Origin: Candidatus Babeliales bacterium
Lineage (GTDB): Bacteria > Babelota > Babeliae > Babelales > Vermiphilaceae
NCBI GenBank assembly: GCA_020049835.1
Contig: JAGVLK010000016.1
Location: 111,577 to 175,576, forward strand
Length of the DNA: 64,000 bases
Reading direction: 5' to 3'
Of this stretch, positions 1 through 8,439 are shown one piece after another (position 1 is the first letter of the stretch; every line of letters begins with the position of its first letter). The notes beneath the pieces are model-generated. The model searched no databases. It saw nothing but the letters and a program-made list of their open reading frames with translations, and was not told the origin of the DNA. The translations under genes and the position numbers were made by a program.

Positions 1-1
1 C

Positions 2-616
2 CCCCTTGTTGGCGAAGGCGTAAAACTCATGTTTCCGGTTATTGTACTTATTTTAATCGCATCAACGTTGGGCATTGTGCTGCGCATCGATCTGCACACG
101 GGGGAATATCTCGCATCACTGCTCTTGAGCACTATTCAGCCGGCTTATTTGCCACTATTGTTTTTTCTTGTGAGCGCACTTATTGCAACCATGATTGGCA
201 CCTCATGGGGAACTATGACATTGCTTTTGCCCATCGGCATTCCCATGCTACACACCTTGGTGAATGCACCAACGCCTGCACTGCCTGGTGATATTACCTT
301 GTTAATACCGATGATTGGTGCCATTTTGGCCGGATCAACGTTTGGTGACCATACTTCACCTATTGCAGCCGCAAGTATTATGGCTGCAACCAGTGCACGT
401 TGCGATACGCTCAAACACGTTATTACACAATATCCTTATGCTCTCGCTCCTTTTATTGGCTCATGCATTGGCTATACCGCTATGGGATATAGCATGAGCA
501 GCAATGCCACGTGTAATAATGCTTATCTACTTGCCTGCATTACCGGACTCACAGCGACAATTGCGGTTTTATATCTACAAAACTATCTTGCACATAGGGT
601 AAAGCCAAGCTTTTGA
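2..616 (+). CDS. nhaC: NhaC-family Na+/H+ antiporter, C-terminal part (5' end outside window)
   Basis: This looks like the last 204 residues of an inner-membrane sodium/proton antiporter of the NhaC type, which exchanges cytoplasmic Na+ for protons. The frame is open from the window edge through the first ATG at 29, so that ATG is probably internal and the gene is cut by the window. The visible part has several strongly hydrophobic segments. A motif GSTFGDHTSPI lies about 100 residues after that ATG and matches the GDHxSPI signature of the NhaC family. A GTSWGT stretch lies before it. The gene ends in TGA, which shows that TGA is a stop here. Substrate assignment rests on family resemblance only. 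Confidence 0.8.
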   Translation, partial: PLVGEGVKLMFPVIVLILIASTLGIVLRIDLHTGEYLASLLLSTIQPAYLPLLFFLVSALIATMIGTSWGTMTLLLPIGIPMLHTLVNAPTPALPGDITLLIPMIGAILAGSTFGDHTSPIAAASIMAATSARCDTLKHVITQYPYALAPFIGSCIGYTAMGYSMSSNATCNNAYLLACITGLTATIAVLYLQNYLAHRVKPSF

Positions 617-641
617 CAAAAAAGCAAAAATCATCTACGAT
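613..641 (+). promoter_or_regulatory. sigma70-type promoter for the small membrane-protein pair
   Basis: A perfect -35 TTGACA (613-618) is followed after 17 bases by TACGAT (636-641), a 4/6 match to TATAAT. The -35 box overlaps the antiporter stop codon. The expected start site near 648 would give a leader of about 35 bases before the next gene. Confidence 0.55.
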
Positions 642-681
642 AAGCTATAGATACTGAATTATCACGAAATAAGGAATTATT

Positions 682-1185
682 ATGCACCGTATACGTATTT
701 TGGCATTAGTTTGTATGCTACATGCGCCACTTTATATTCTGGGCGCAGCCAATCCAGCAACATCATTGCCCATAGCAGTAACAACGATTGCGCACACTGT
801 TGATTGGAACCAAGTAAACGCATTTGAAAACACAGCAAATCTACTTGTAGATCAAACAGTTGCAAAATTTAGCCATGAAGGCAAACAGCTGCTCACCAAA
901 ACTGCATGCGGAGCAGCTCTTATAACCAGTTTATATTGCGGAACGAAATGCTATAACCAAATAGTAAAATATTATAACCCTATAGTAAAATATCCACCTA
1001 AAGACGAAGCAAAATATAGTCAAACCAAAGAAGCTATTAAAAATCGTCATTGGTGGTATGGTATTGGCTGGGGCATTTGTTCTTCATTGAGCCTTGGCGC
1101 GGCTTTATATTTGTATATGTATCAGTGGGATATACCATTTGCACCTCACATGGCTACAATTACTCCAACTATCCCTTTATTGTAA
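682..1185 (+). CDS. small exported or membrane protein, unknown function
   Basis: I do not recognise this 167-residue protein. It starts with a signal peptide-like segment (MHRIRILALV, hydrophobic to about residue 22, possible cleavage after GAA). Two more hydrophobic stretches follow at about 72-88 and 127-147, the second rich in Gly, Ser and Tyr. A short internal duplication (QIVKYYNP / IVKYPP) lies between them. The start follows AAGGAATTATT. It is ten bases upstream of the next gene, which has the same plan (signal peptide, then two hydrophobic segments split by a charged linker), so the two are probably co-transcribed diverged duplicates. Function unknown. Confidence 0.65.
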   Translation: MHRIRILALVCMLHAPLYILGAANPATSLPIAVTTIAHTVDWNQVNAFENTANLLVDQTVAKFSHEGKQLLTKTACGAALITSLYCGTKCYNQIVKYYNPIVKYPPKDEAKYSQTKEAIKNRHWWYGIGWGICSSLSLGAALYLYMYQWDIPFAPHMATITPTIPLL

Positions 1186-1194
1186 GGAGTTCAT

Positions 1195-1731
1195 ATGAAA
1201 CGTAGAATACAAATTATCGCACTTGGATGCGCCATTATTTATGCACCAAATACAGCTGCTGATACATCACTTTTTAATGTTGGCCTGAACAAAGATGACG
1301 CTAAGAAAATTACCGAAGAATTCTTTAATCGATTTGATGAATCAGCAAAAAAATTCTTCGAAATTCCCGATGATGGACTAAGTAATAATGAAAGTGCTGC
1401 CCAAAAATTTATTAAAAAATTACACGACATGGGCAATACAAAAATGGCAGAACTGGAAAATTTTGGACATTCCTTTTTAAAAAAATGTGCATTTATGGGT
1501 TTGACCGGATTAAGTGGCTGCTTTGCTATACACGCACTGCATCAAACAGTACTTGCATACATTAAGTATAGAAATACTACTGATAATGATCAAAAAGAAC
1601 ATGCTGACTTAGTTAAATACTATGCCTCTATAGCCTGCATCACCGGCGGCTTGTGTATATATTCAGCCTTTTCGCTCATAAATCTTTTTGCTGAGACTAC
1701 TCAAACTTTGCCTGTACCATCTGTTCAATAG
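1195..1731 (+). CDS. small exported or membrane protein, probable paralogue of the preceding gene
   Basis: Unrecognised 178-residue protein. A signal peptide (MKRRIQIIALG, likely cut near AA at 21-22) is followed by a charged, probably helical region (about 30-95) and two hydrophobic segments (about 98-122 and 142-166) separated by a polar loop. The start has AAGGAG seven bases upstream. Its 3' end runs 35 bases into the convergent pepP gene, so the last codons (through TLPVPSVQ) also encode the pepP C-terminus on the other strand. The shared layout with its upstream neighbour suggests a duplicated pair. Role unknown. Confidence 0.65.
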   Translation: MKRRIQIIALGCAIIYAPNTAADTSLFNVGLNKDDAKKITEEFFNRFDESAKKFFEIPDDGLSNNESAAQKFIKKLHDMGNTKMAELENFGHSFLKKCAFMGLTGLSGCFAIHALHQTVLAYIKYRNTTDNDQKEHADLVKYYASIACITGGLCIYSAFSLINLFAETTQTLPVPSVQ

Positions 1732-2974
1732 TCTCGATATCTTTTGGCAAACTTTCGCTCAAACAGATAGCGCCATCTTTGGTAATCCAGTAGTCGTCTT
1801 CAATGCGAACGCCAATGCGTTCAGACGGAATATAAATGCCCGGCTCGATAGTTATAACGTCGCCTGCTTTTAACGGCTCGCGTACGTCACCTACGTCATG
1901 CACATCGATACCCAAAAAATGACCAATGCCATGCGGGAAATATTTGTCATATCCCTTTTTTTGCAAATATGCGCGCGCCAAATGATTAAGCGATTGCTCC
2001 GGATGTTCCGGATGCGAAAGCCACATGCCGGGTGCCGCAATCTGTGCAATATACTCTTGCGTATCAAGCACCATCGTATAAATCTCTTTTTGGCGCTCAG
2101 TAAAACTACCTGACACCGGATAAGTGCGAGTAATATCAGCGCAATAATAGTTATAACGTGCTCCGATATCAACAACGACCAAGTCGCCGTTATGCATGGT
2201 ACCGAAATTTTCATTATAATGGAGTACTGCTGCGTGCGCACCACTACCAACTATGCTCGCAAATGCTTTATCCGCACCCGAACCGGTCATGATATATTCT
2301 AGCGATGCTTGCACTTCCATTTCAGTAACGCCGTCGTTTATAGCTCGAGCTGCAGCCTCTTGCGCAAGACTTGTAATATCGATCGCTTTATACAGATATT
2401 CAATTTCTTTCATATCTTTAGTACGTCGCATACGCGCAACATCAGCTGAAATATCAACCTGCTCAACATTAAGACCATACGAGCGCAAATGCGCCAGTAT
2501 ATTACGTTGCTCAACATATTGATAAGCATCGTTAGGACTTAATGTGAATATAGTTCTGCCACCATCAGCATGCAGATCTGCAAGAAGTTTACTATATGCT
2601 ACACGATCATGAAATGGAAACAGTTGATATCCTTTGACTTCATCGCCTAAATAGACAATTTCATCTACGCCAATTTTTTTAGCGCTTGCTGCTGAAAGAT
2701 CAAGGTCACACAATGCCCATTTTGCGCGTTCTGTGCGGCAATTAGGCAGGTAAAGCAGCGTTTTGCCATCAAGATGTATAGCCAATACTGCTGCGGGTTC
2801 AATAAGCCCGGTTAAATAATAAAATGAACTTTCTTGTTCAAAGCGCATTGTGCCGCGTTCATATGCAGCAAAGAACAGCAACGTGCCATTGTGTACTTTG
2901 GGGTACTGTTGTTTAATCTGCGCTACCAAATCTTTGCGGCGCATTGCACATAGTTGATAATCTGCTTGAAACAT
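1697..2974 (-). CDS. pepP: Xaa-Pro aminopeptidase (M24B)
   Basis: Cytoplasmic metallopeptidase that removes an N-terminal residue preceding proline. The 425 residues match the E. coli PepP plan: an N-terminal aminopeptidase-P domain (about 1-170) and a C-terminal pita-bread fold. All five expected metal ligands can be placed: Asp269 (VVVDIGA), Asp280 (ADITRTYP), His352 (HGIGHFLGIDVHD), Glu377 (TIEPGIYI) and Glu392 (VRIEDD). The start is supported by AGGAG nine bases upstream. It is the last gene of a minus-strand run yidC-recR-pepP, 17 bases after recR. Its end overlaps the convergent small membrane-protein gene. Confidence 0.95.
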   Translation of the reverse strand: MFQADYQLCAMRRKDLVAQIKQQYPKVHNGTLLFFAAYERGTMRFEQESSFYYLTGLIEPAAVLAIHLDGKTLLYLPNCRTERAKWALCDLDLSAASAKKIGVDEIVYLGDEVKGYQLFPFHDRVAYSKLLADLHADGGRTIFTLSPNDAYQYVEQRNILAHLRSYGLNVEQVDISADVARMRRTKDMKEIEYLYKAIDITSLAQEAAARAINDGVTEMEVQASLEYIMTGSGADKAFASIVGSGAHAAVLHYNENFGTMHNGDLVVVDIGARYNYYCADITRTYPVSGSFTERQKEIYTMVLDTQEYIAQIAAPGMWLSHPEHPEQSLNHLARAYLQKKGYDKYFPHGIGHFLGIDVHDVGDVREPLKAGDVITIEPGIYIPSERIGVRIEDDYWITKDGAICLSESLPKDIETIEQMVQAKFE

Positions 2975-2991
2975 ATACTTGTTCTCCTGAG

Positions 2992-3591
2992 CTAAAATGG
3001 CCGGCGATCAGCGATCGCTTTATACACAGTTAATCTATCCATAAAGGCAAGTGACGATCCTACCGGAATACCGCGCGCCAAACAGGATATGTTAACGCCG
3101 GTATCGGCAAGTTTGCGTGCAATATATGCAGCAGTTGCTTCACCTTCAGGAGTTTGGTTAGTTGCTAATATAATTTCAGTGACGCCCGATTGCGCACGCG
3201 CAATTAATGGCGCAATTGCAAGCTCTTCCGGTCCAACACCATCAAGCGGGCAAATAACTCCGCCAAGTACATGATACAGTCCCTGGTAACCACCGGTTTT
3301 TTCGATAGTCAGCAGCTCTTGCCACGTCTCTACCACACAAATCAGCTTTGCATCACGTCCGGGAGCATCACAATAACTGCATGCGCCATCAAACTCTTTC
3401 CACACATAGCAAATAGAGCAGGGAACAATTTTTGCACGCGCTTTTAAGAGCACTGTACACAGATGTTCAATCTTTTCAGGATCCAACTGCAAAAAATAGG
3501 TAGTCAACTGATAGATATTCTTGGATGCCAAATAGGGAATTTGCTGCAACGCTTTAATGAGTTGCGCCAATGTGGGCACTTGATCGATCAT
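2992..3591 (-). CDS. recR: recombination mediator protein RecR
   Basis: RecR works with RecO and RecF to load RecA on gapped DNA. The 199 residues have the usual order: an N-terminal helix-hairpin-helix region, a C4 zinc finger (Cys58, Cys61, Cys71, Cys74), a Toprim domain with acidic Glu88 in VVET, and the family hallmark YHVLGGVICPLDGVGPEEL followed by LARGIPVGSSL near the end. Length is normal. Its ATG immediately follows the yidC stop with no base between them, and AAGGTGG lies inside the end of yidC, so translational coupling with yidC is likely. recO and recF are not in this window. Confidence 0.96.
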   Translation of the reverse strand: MIDQVPTLAQLIKALQQIPYLASKNIYQLTTYFLQLDPEKIEHLCTVLLKARAKIVPCSICYVWKEFDGACSYCDAPGRDAKLICVVETWQELLTIEKTGGYQGLYHVLGGVICPLDGVGPEELAIAPLIARAQSGVTEIILATNQTPEGEATAAYIARKLADTGVNISCLARGIPVGSSLAFMDRLTVYKAIADRRPF

Positions 3592-5145
3592 TTATGCCAC
3601 CTTGAACTGCTTAGTCAACGTGGTAAGTGCAACCCCAATAGCTGTACTTGCTGCGATATAAAGCACTAATCCAGTCGAAAAGGTGACTGAAAGACCACCG
3701 ATTACCAGTGCCGCACCTAACATCATTGGACGTTGTTGTGCGTCACCCATCAATGCTTGTATTGCCATAGATAGCGCAAGTAATATCGGTAATACATAGT
3801 AGGGATCCGGTGCTGATAGATCAGTAATCCACCCTACAAATGGTGCTCGATACAGCTCAATCGCATTAGAAAGAATTCTATTAAGCGCAATAAATATTGG
3901 AATTTGCAATAACATTGGCAAACAGCCCAACACCTGTGGCAGCCCATGCTTGCGTGCAATTTCCGCCTGTTCTGCACGTAAACGCTCAGGATCATTCTTA
4001 TACTTCTGTTGTGCATACTGCATGCGACGCTGCATCTCTTTGCCATCACGCTTCATGCGACGTTCACCATTAAAGGTGAATGGCAACATGAGTAATTTAA
4101 TAAGCAAGGTAAGCAGGATGATTGCAAATCCATAATTGTGCACATAGCTATAGAGTAGTTTGAGCAACTTCAATAAAAGCTTGGAAAGCGGTGCCAGCCA
4201 ACCAGAGTAATCGAGTACTTTTTCAAGACGCTCATCAACCGGTGCAATTGCTTCAATATCTTTTGGCCCAAGATACCATGAAAGCGTCCAACTTTGGGAT
4301 TCTTTGATTTCCGGCCCTTCAAGAATAGTCACCAACTTGGATGCGTCGATACCTTTAGTGTAATATCCACGCGTTACAAAATGCTGATCATCGGCTATCA
4401 TTGTATGCACAAAATAACGATTTTCACTTCCAAATAGCGTTGGCAACGCACGGTATTCATTAAAATTAATTTGATCAAATAACTGCTTTTCTATGCATCC
4501 TTGCGCATTTTGCGCCAATGCTTGTGTCTGTTGCGCAGTCAATGAAGGTATCATTGGCGAAGGGAAAAAGATACGCGCTTGCACAGCACGATCAAGGCCG
4601 CGGTTTGGCACAATTTCAAGCATAAGATCCAGTTTGCACAGCTCTTTGTACACTACAAAACGTTTGCGTACGATACCATCACCAAAGCTGCCTTCATAGG
4701 TAAGTTCGAATGCGTCATCACGCTCACGCTCTTGAACCAAGGTATAATAATAAGGAGTTTTTTCATCAAGGGCGATTAAAAACGCTTTATCTTCTCGTTC
4801 ATTTGCGGGGAATATAGTATTAATCGGAACATTGACGCCATTAACGTGGCGCGCAAACTCTAAGCGCTCAAGAGCTGCCCCTTCTGATGAAAAGAGTAGC
4901 TGTCCCCATGAGGTGTTAATTTTACTTTTTTGTTCTTGCGTTGTACGCCGCACATCGATAAAATCGATTTCATGGTTCAGCGGCCGCATAATTTGTTTTT
5001 TATCCGGTGCACTAAAGGTTTGGCCTGAGCGCACCTCTTGATCGCAACTATTATCGCTGCGAAAGCGACTCATGATAAAGCGATCAACAAGCCAAAAGGT
5101 ACACAGTACAACCGCCATTTTGGTGAGGGTATCTTTATTAATCAT
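3592..5145 (-). CDS. yidC: membrane protein insertase YidC/OxaI
   Basis: Inner-membrane insertase that places proteins in the membrane alone or with SecYEG. It has the Gram-negative form: one N-terminal transmembrane helix, a large periplasmic beta domain (about 50-320) and a C-terminal Oxa1 core of several helices with the typical NYGFAIILLTLLIKL helix and a charged cytoplasmic hairpin (RRMKRDGKEMQRRMQYAQQKYK region). The first possible ATG, six bases further upstream, lies directly against AAGG, so I place the start at the third codon (MINKDTL), which has AAGGA at a workable distance. rnpA and rpmH, often upstream of yidC, are absent. The presence of a periplasmic domain supports a two-membrane cell envelope. 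Confidence 0.95.
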   Translation of the reverse strand: MINKDTLTKMAVVLCTFWLVDRFIMSRFRSDNSCDQEVRSGQTFSAPDKKQIMRPLNHEIDFIDVRRTTQEQKSKINTSWGQLLFSSEGAALERLEFARHVNGVNVPINTIFPANEREDKAFLIALDEKTPYYYTLVQERERDDAFELTYEGSFGDGIVRKRFVVYKELCKLDLMLEIVPNRGLDRAVQARIFFPSPMIPSLTAQQTQALAQNAQGCIEKQLFDQINFNEYRALPTLFGSENRYFVHTMIADDQHFVTRGYYTKGIDASKLVTILEGPEIKESQSWTLSWYLGPKDIEAIAPVDERLEKVLDYSGWLAPLSKLLLKLLKLLYSYVHNYGFAIILLTLLIKLLMLPFTFNGERRMKRDGKEMQRRMQYAQQKYKNDPERLRAEQAEIARKHGLPQVLGCLPMLLQIPIFIALNRILSNAIELYRAPFVGWITDLSAPDPYYVLPILLALSMAIQALMGDAQQRPMMLGAALVIGGLSVTFSTGLVLYIAASTAIGVALTTLTKQFKVA

Positions 5146-5264
5146 AAACATCCTTAAAAAAATCTTTTATTATTGCTTGATAACGCATTAAAGTAAGTCT
5201 TATAAGGGTATCAAACAAATAGGCATTTAGCTAGCCACATTTTAAGCATAAAAGAAGGAAAATG

Positions 5265-5624
5265 ATGAAAATGCAGCAACAACAGTTTCGTATCGGGACA
5301 CTTGCTCAGGAGCTTGATGTACCAAAATTTGTCATTCGTTTCTGGGAAAAAGAGTTTGCAATAAAAAGCAGCCGTACCGATGGCGGACAGCGTTATTATA
5401 CTGCGCAGGATCTATCTACGTTTAAAAAAATCAAAGAGCTTTTATATACGCAAAAGTTCACTATTGCCGGCGCAAAAGATGCATTACAAACACGTACACA
5501 AGGCAGCTCAGCCGTTGTCGGGTCAACTAAAACTACCATGCATACTCAGGCCACGTTACAGCTTTCAAAGGATATGCTCTTACAATTGCGCGAAAAATTA
5601 TATAAACTACAACGCATACTTTAA
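5265..5624 (+). CDS. MerR-type HTH transcriptional regulator
   Basis: Small cytoplasmic DNA-binding protein of about 119 residues. The N-terminal half is a winged helix of the MerR type (FRIGTLAQELDVPKFVIRFWEKEF, then GGQRYYTAQDLSTFKKIKELL). A short helical tail follows and probably dimerises. No effector-binding domain or cysteine cluster for metals is present, so the inducer cannot be guessed; it resembles the short MerR/HspR-like proteins. The start is ambiguous among ATGs at 5262, 5265 and 5271; AAGG spacing favours the second. It is divergent from yidC and 30 bases ahead of murC, so it may be co-transcribed with murC. Confidence 0.8.
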   Translation: MKMQQQQFRIGTLAQELDVPKFVIRFWEKEFAIKSSRTDGGQRYYTAQDLSTFKKIKELLYTQKFTIAGAKDALQTRTQGSSAVVGSTKTTMHTQATLQLSKDMLLQLREKLYKLQRIL

Positions 5625-5654
5625 TGACATTTTATTAAGCGATCGCACCAGCGT

Positions 5655-7058
5655 ATGTATACAAAAAAGGCGCACATTCATTTTATTGGCATTGGCGGTA
5701 TCGGCATGAGCGGTATCGCAAAAATCCTTAAAAACCAAGGGTACATCGTCTCCGGATGTGATCAAAACAGTGAACAGAAAAGCACGCAAGAGCTGCAAAC
5801 ACTGGGTTGCCCAATATATAAAGGCAATAATACATCCGCATGTAATGATGATACTATTGATATTCTTGTCTATTCATCCGCTATTGCGATTGATAATCCA
5901 GAAATAAAGCGCGCACAAGAACGGGGTATTCCTACGATTGCGCGCGCACTTATGCTTGCAGAACTTATGCGCACTAAATATAGCATTGCTATTGCAGGTG
6001 CTCACGGCAAAACAACAACTACATCACTGGTGTCTCATTTACTCATTGAAGCACAGTATGATCCAACCGTTATCATCGGTGGTCATTTAATTAATATTAG
6101 CAGCAATGCACGCATGGGAAGCGGAGATTTTTTAGTTGCCGAAGCTGATGAAAGCGACCGTTCGTTTTTGCATTTACAGGCAACACTCGCATTAGTTACC
6201 AACATCGATTATGAGCATCCTGAAACCTATGCCGATCTTGATGATGCCAAACAGACATACCGTCAATTTTTAAACAATTTGCCCTTCTATGGCAAAGCAT
6301 TTATCTGCATTGATGATCCGGCTGTCGCCAGCCTTTTGCCTATGCCACATCTTAAAATTATTAAATATGGACTCGATCCATCAGCACACATCAGTGCACG
6401 CAACATCGAACTTACGCCATACGCGACGCATTTTATGCTCACCGAATATGGTGTTGATGTCGGCGAAATTACGCTGCATATGCCCGGTAATCATAATCTT
6501 CTAAATTGCCTGGGCGCAATTGCCATTGCACGCGACCTTGCCATTCCCTACACAACGATCAAAGATGCACTTGCGAACTTTAAAGGAGTTGAGCGTAGAT
6601 TTTGGTATCGCGGCACCTATAAAGATGCTGAAATATTTGATGATTACGCTCATCATCCTAACGAGATTGAACAAGCACTTCGCGTTGCAAAAAAACGCGC
6701 ACAAGCACGCCTTTTAGTGATTTTCCAACCACATCGTTATAAACGCACCTATCATCTGTGGCAGGAGTTTTTAGACGTCTTTGCACGCCACCCAATAGAT
6801 GAATTAGTCGTAACCGATATCTATGCTGCCGGTGAACCGTGTATCGAAGGCGTATGTCCAAAACGCTTTGTACAAGATTTAATGACCCTCAAGCCTAATC
6901 TGAAGGTGCGATACGCACCATGCGATGAGCAATTTACCCATCTTGAAGCAATAGCAGCAGATATTGCGCAAAAAAATGACCTGCTTTTGCTGCTGGGAGC
7001 GGGCAGATTGACCAGTTTAGCACAGAAATTGGCAACCAAATCAACCTCAATTTTATAA
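5655..7058 (+). CDS. murC: UDP-N-acetylmuramate--L-alanine ligase MurC
   Basis: Adds L-alanine to UDP-MurNAc with ATP, the first amino-acid step of peptidoglycan stem-peptide synthesis in the cytoplasm. The 467 residues show the N-terminal nucleotide-binding loop GIGGIGMSG (12-20), the ATP loop GAHGKTTTT (115-123), the Mur ligase central-domain motif EADESDRSF and a C-terminal domain with FDDYAHHPNEI and FQPHRYKRT. Length is normal. No clear Shine-Dalgarno site precedes the ATG. Neighbouring mur genes are absent here. With glmM further on, it indicates that this organism makes at least peptidoglycan precursors. Confidence 0.96.
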   Translation: MYTKKAHIHFIGIGGIGMSGIAKILKNQGYIVSGCDQNSEQKSTQELQTLGCPIYKGNNTSACNDDTIDILVYSSAIAIDNPEIKRAQERGIPTIARALMLAELMRTKYSIAIAGAHGKTTTTSLVSHLLIEAQYDPTVIIGGHLINISSNARMGSGDFLVAEADESDRSFLHLQATLALVTNIDYEHPETYADLDDAKQTYRQFLNNLPFYGKAFICIDDPAVASLLPMPHLKIIKYGLDPSAHISARNIELTPYATHFMLTEYGVDVGEITLHMPGNHNLLNCLGAIAIARDLAIPYTTIKDALANFKGVERRFWYRGTYKDAEIFDDYAHHPNEIEQALRVAKKRAQARLLVIFQPHRYKRTYHLWQEFLDVFARHPIDELVVTDIYAAGEPCIEGVCPKRFVQDLMTLKPNLKVRYAPCDEQFTHLEAIAADIAQKNDLLLLLGAGRLTSLAQKLATKSTSIL

Positions 7059-7071
7059 TTCTAATAGAAAA

Positions 7072-7092
7072 TTATTGATTTATGGTCAATAA
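7072..7092. repeat. short inverted repeat after murC
   Basis: TTATTGA and TCAATAA form a perfect 7-base inverted repeat around a 7-base spacer, 13 bases after the murC stop and about 65 bases before the next ATG. It has no run of T after it, so it is a weak terminator at best; it could be an operator for the next gene. Confidence 0.35.
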
Positions 7093-7156
7093 TTCGCGTA
7101 AGCTTATAGATGAAAGAGTTTGCGTTAATCTGATACAAATTTGAGGAGACGTAGTA

Positions 7157-7582
7157 ATGAAGCGTACTATAACCCTGTGCATCATGTTAATCATAGCTTT
7201 AGGCGGCGCGCTACACGCCGAAAATCCTAATCGCAGCACCATGCGCGGTCTTTTTGGTAGCGCGGCATCGGGAGCTATTTTTGGCTCAATTATAGGTGGC
7301 GGCAAAGGTGCAGGATGGGGAGCTTTAGCCGGCGGCACTGCAGGAGCTCTTATTGGTAGTAATCGTGATGCTCAACGTAACGCAAATGACGATAACGTTA
7401 ACGATAATGATTTCGACGATAATGGCCCTTATTATGATGCTAACGGTAATTACATCGGCATGGGCGTGTATGGCGGTGGCTATAGCCCGAGATATGCTAA
7501 TGTTCCAAATGGTAACGGCAATGGCGCCCATAGACATGGCAATGGACGTTCAGTAGGGAACGGATCACGCGGCCGCAGATAA
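7157..7582 (+). CDS. exported glycine-zipper protein
   Basis: A 141-residue protein with a clear signal peptide (MKRTITLCIMLIIALGGALHA). Next comes a glycine-zipper segment at about 31-67 (GSAASGAIFGSIIGG, GAGWGALAGGTAGALIG), a pattern that commonly inserts in or packs against membranes. The second half is hydrophilic and low in complexity, rich in Asn, Asp, Gly and His, ending in a basic GRR tail. GAGGAG precedes the start. It is the first of three small exported genes on the plus strand that end at one terminator. An envelope or membrane-associated role is inferred. No specific family is recognised beyond the glycine zipper. Confidence 0.7.
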   Translation: MKRTITLCIMLIIALGGALHAENPNRSTMRGLFGSAASGAIFGSIIGGGKGAGWGALAGGTAGALIGSNRDAQRNANDDNVNDNDFDDNGPYYDANGNYIGMGVYGGGYSPRYANVPNGNGNGAHRHGNGRSVGNGSRGRR

Positions 7583-7611
7583 GAAATTTAAAACCAAAAA
7601 AGGAGAGTCTT

Positions 7612-7995
7612 ATGAAGATGAATAGTATAACAAAAGCCTTGGTGGCATTGTTCGTAATGTATACAAGCAGTTGCTTATCTGCTGCACAATCAGGAGCGAT
7701 CTCGCGATCTGAAGCTGCGAGAAACAAGGCAGCAACTATGTTTCCAGCATTAAGAACAAAAAATGCGGGAACCTTAAAAGGTCAACCAATTGTAAAAACA
7801 CCGGTTCAATCGCGTGATATGAGCGGTGACACTATGTATGCACTGCCGTATGAAGAAGAATCTACAACGGCAACGCCATTTTCAAAAACGCCCGTAGGAC
7901 GTGGTATGATAGGCGAACCTATATACAGACCACTTCCTGTTGAAGGACCGGAATATACATCTGAACAACGTCCTGGCATGATGTATGCATCATAA
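7612..7995 (+). CDS. small exported protein, unknown function
   Basis: Unrecognised 127-residue protein with a signal peptide (hydrophobic to about residue 22, likely cut near LSA). The mature part has no hydrophobic segment and looks extended and polar, with repeated PxxxxP/RxMxG-like pieces (SRDMSGDTMY, GRGMIGEPIY). AAGGAG lies eight bases before the start. It sits 29 bases after the glycine-zipper gene and 32 bases before the next exported gene, consistent with one transcript. Confidence 0.6.
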   Translation: MKMNSITKALVALFVMYTSSCLSAAQSGAISRSEAARNKAATMFPALRTKNAGTLKGQPIVKTPVQSRDMSGDTMYALPYEEESTTATPFSKTPVGRGMIGEPIYRPLPVEGPEYTSEQRPGMMYAS

Positions 7996-8027
7996 AATGA
8001 AAAAATCATAATACGAAGGAGATGAGT

Positions 8028-8405
8028 ATGAAACGTAATCTTTTATTATTACTATGCGGCATTGCTGCCTTACAATACAGCGCTGTTTCAGCTACCGTTG
8101 GTGATATCATTGACTCAGCAGTCAATACTGCTGGAGACATTGCCAATGCCGCTGTAGCACCTACACACCACACGGATGTGGTACAGGTGGTTAACGAACC
8201 GGTAACCACCGGAGAACCTGCGTTAATTTCAGAAACGGTAACTACCGAACCTGCCATTGTAGATGGTGAACCAGCTGTCCTTAAAACGACGGTGATTGAA
8301 GAAACTACACCGGTAGAAGAAGGCGCTAATGTCGCAGGCCCAACTGTTGAATATGTTGAACATGAAGGTTGGTTCAGCAGAGTGTGGCGAAGCATATTTG
8401 GATAA
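8028..8405 (+). CDS. small exported Glu/Pro/Thr-rich protein, unknown function
   Basis: About 125 residues. A signal peptide (MKRNLLLLLCGIAALQYSAVSA) is followed by a short helical part and a region of imperfect short repeats built on EPxxxxGEPA and TTxxE units (EPVTTGEPAL, TEPAIVDGEPAV), then a tryptophan-containing C-terminus (GWFSRVWRSIFG) that may be amphipathic. An earlier in-frame ATG at 8022 directly abuts AAGGAG, so the second ATG is chosen, six bases from the site. The gene ends just before a strong hairpin terminator. Function unknown. Confidence 0.6.
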   Translation: MKRNLLLLLCGIAALQYSAVSATVGDIIDSAVNTAGDIANAAVAPTHHTDVVQVVNEPVTTGEPALISETVTTEPAIVDGEPAVLKTTVIEETTPVEEGANVAGPTVEYVEHEGWFSRVWRSIFG

Positions 8406-8410
8406 ATGAT

Positions 8411-8436
8411 AAAGGCTCCAGCAATGGAGCCTTTTC
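8411..8436. terminator. rho-independent terminator between convergent genes
   Basis: A perfect 9-base stem (AAAGGCTCC with GGAGCCTTT) around a 6-base loop, followed by TTTTCTCTTT on the plus strand. It ends the three-gene exported cluster. The minus strand has a weaker T-rich tail and may use it too. Confidence 0.85.
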
Positions 8437-8439
8437 TCT

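Noticed and set aside
5265..5624. MerR-like gene as a toxin-antitoxin or defence component
   Set aside because: It has only the HTH and a short tail, and its neighbour is murC, so nothing supports such a role.
7325..7556. Ile/Met-rich frames on both strands
   Set aside because: Shadows of the Asn/Asp-rich half of the glycine-zipper gene.
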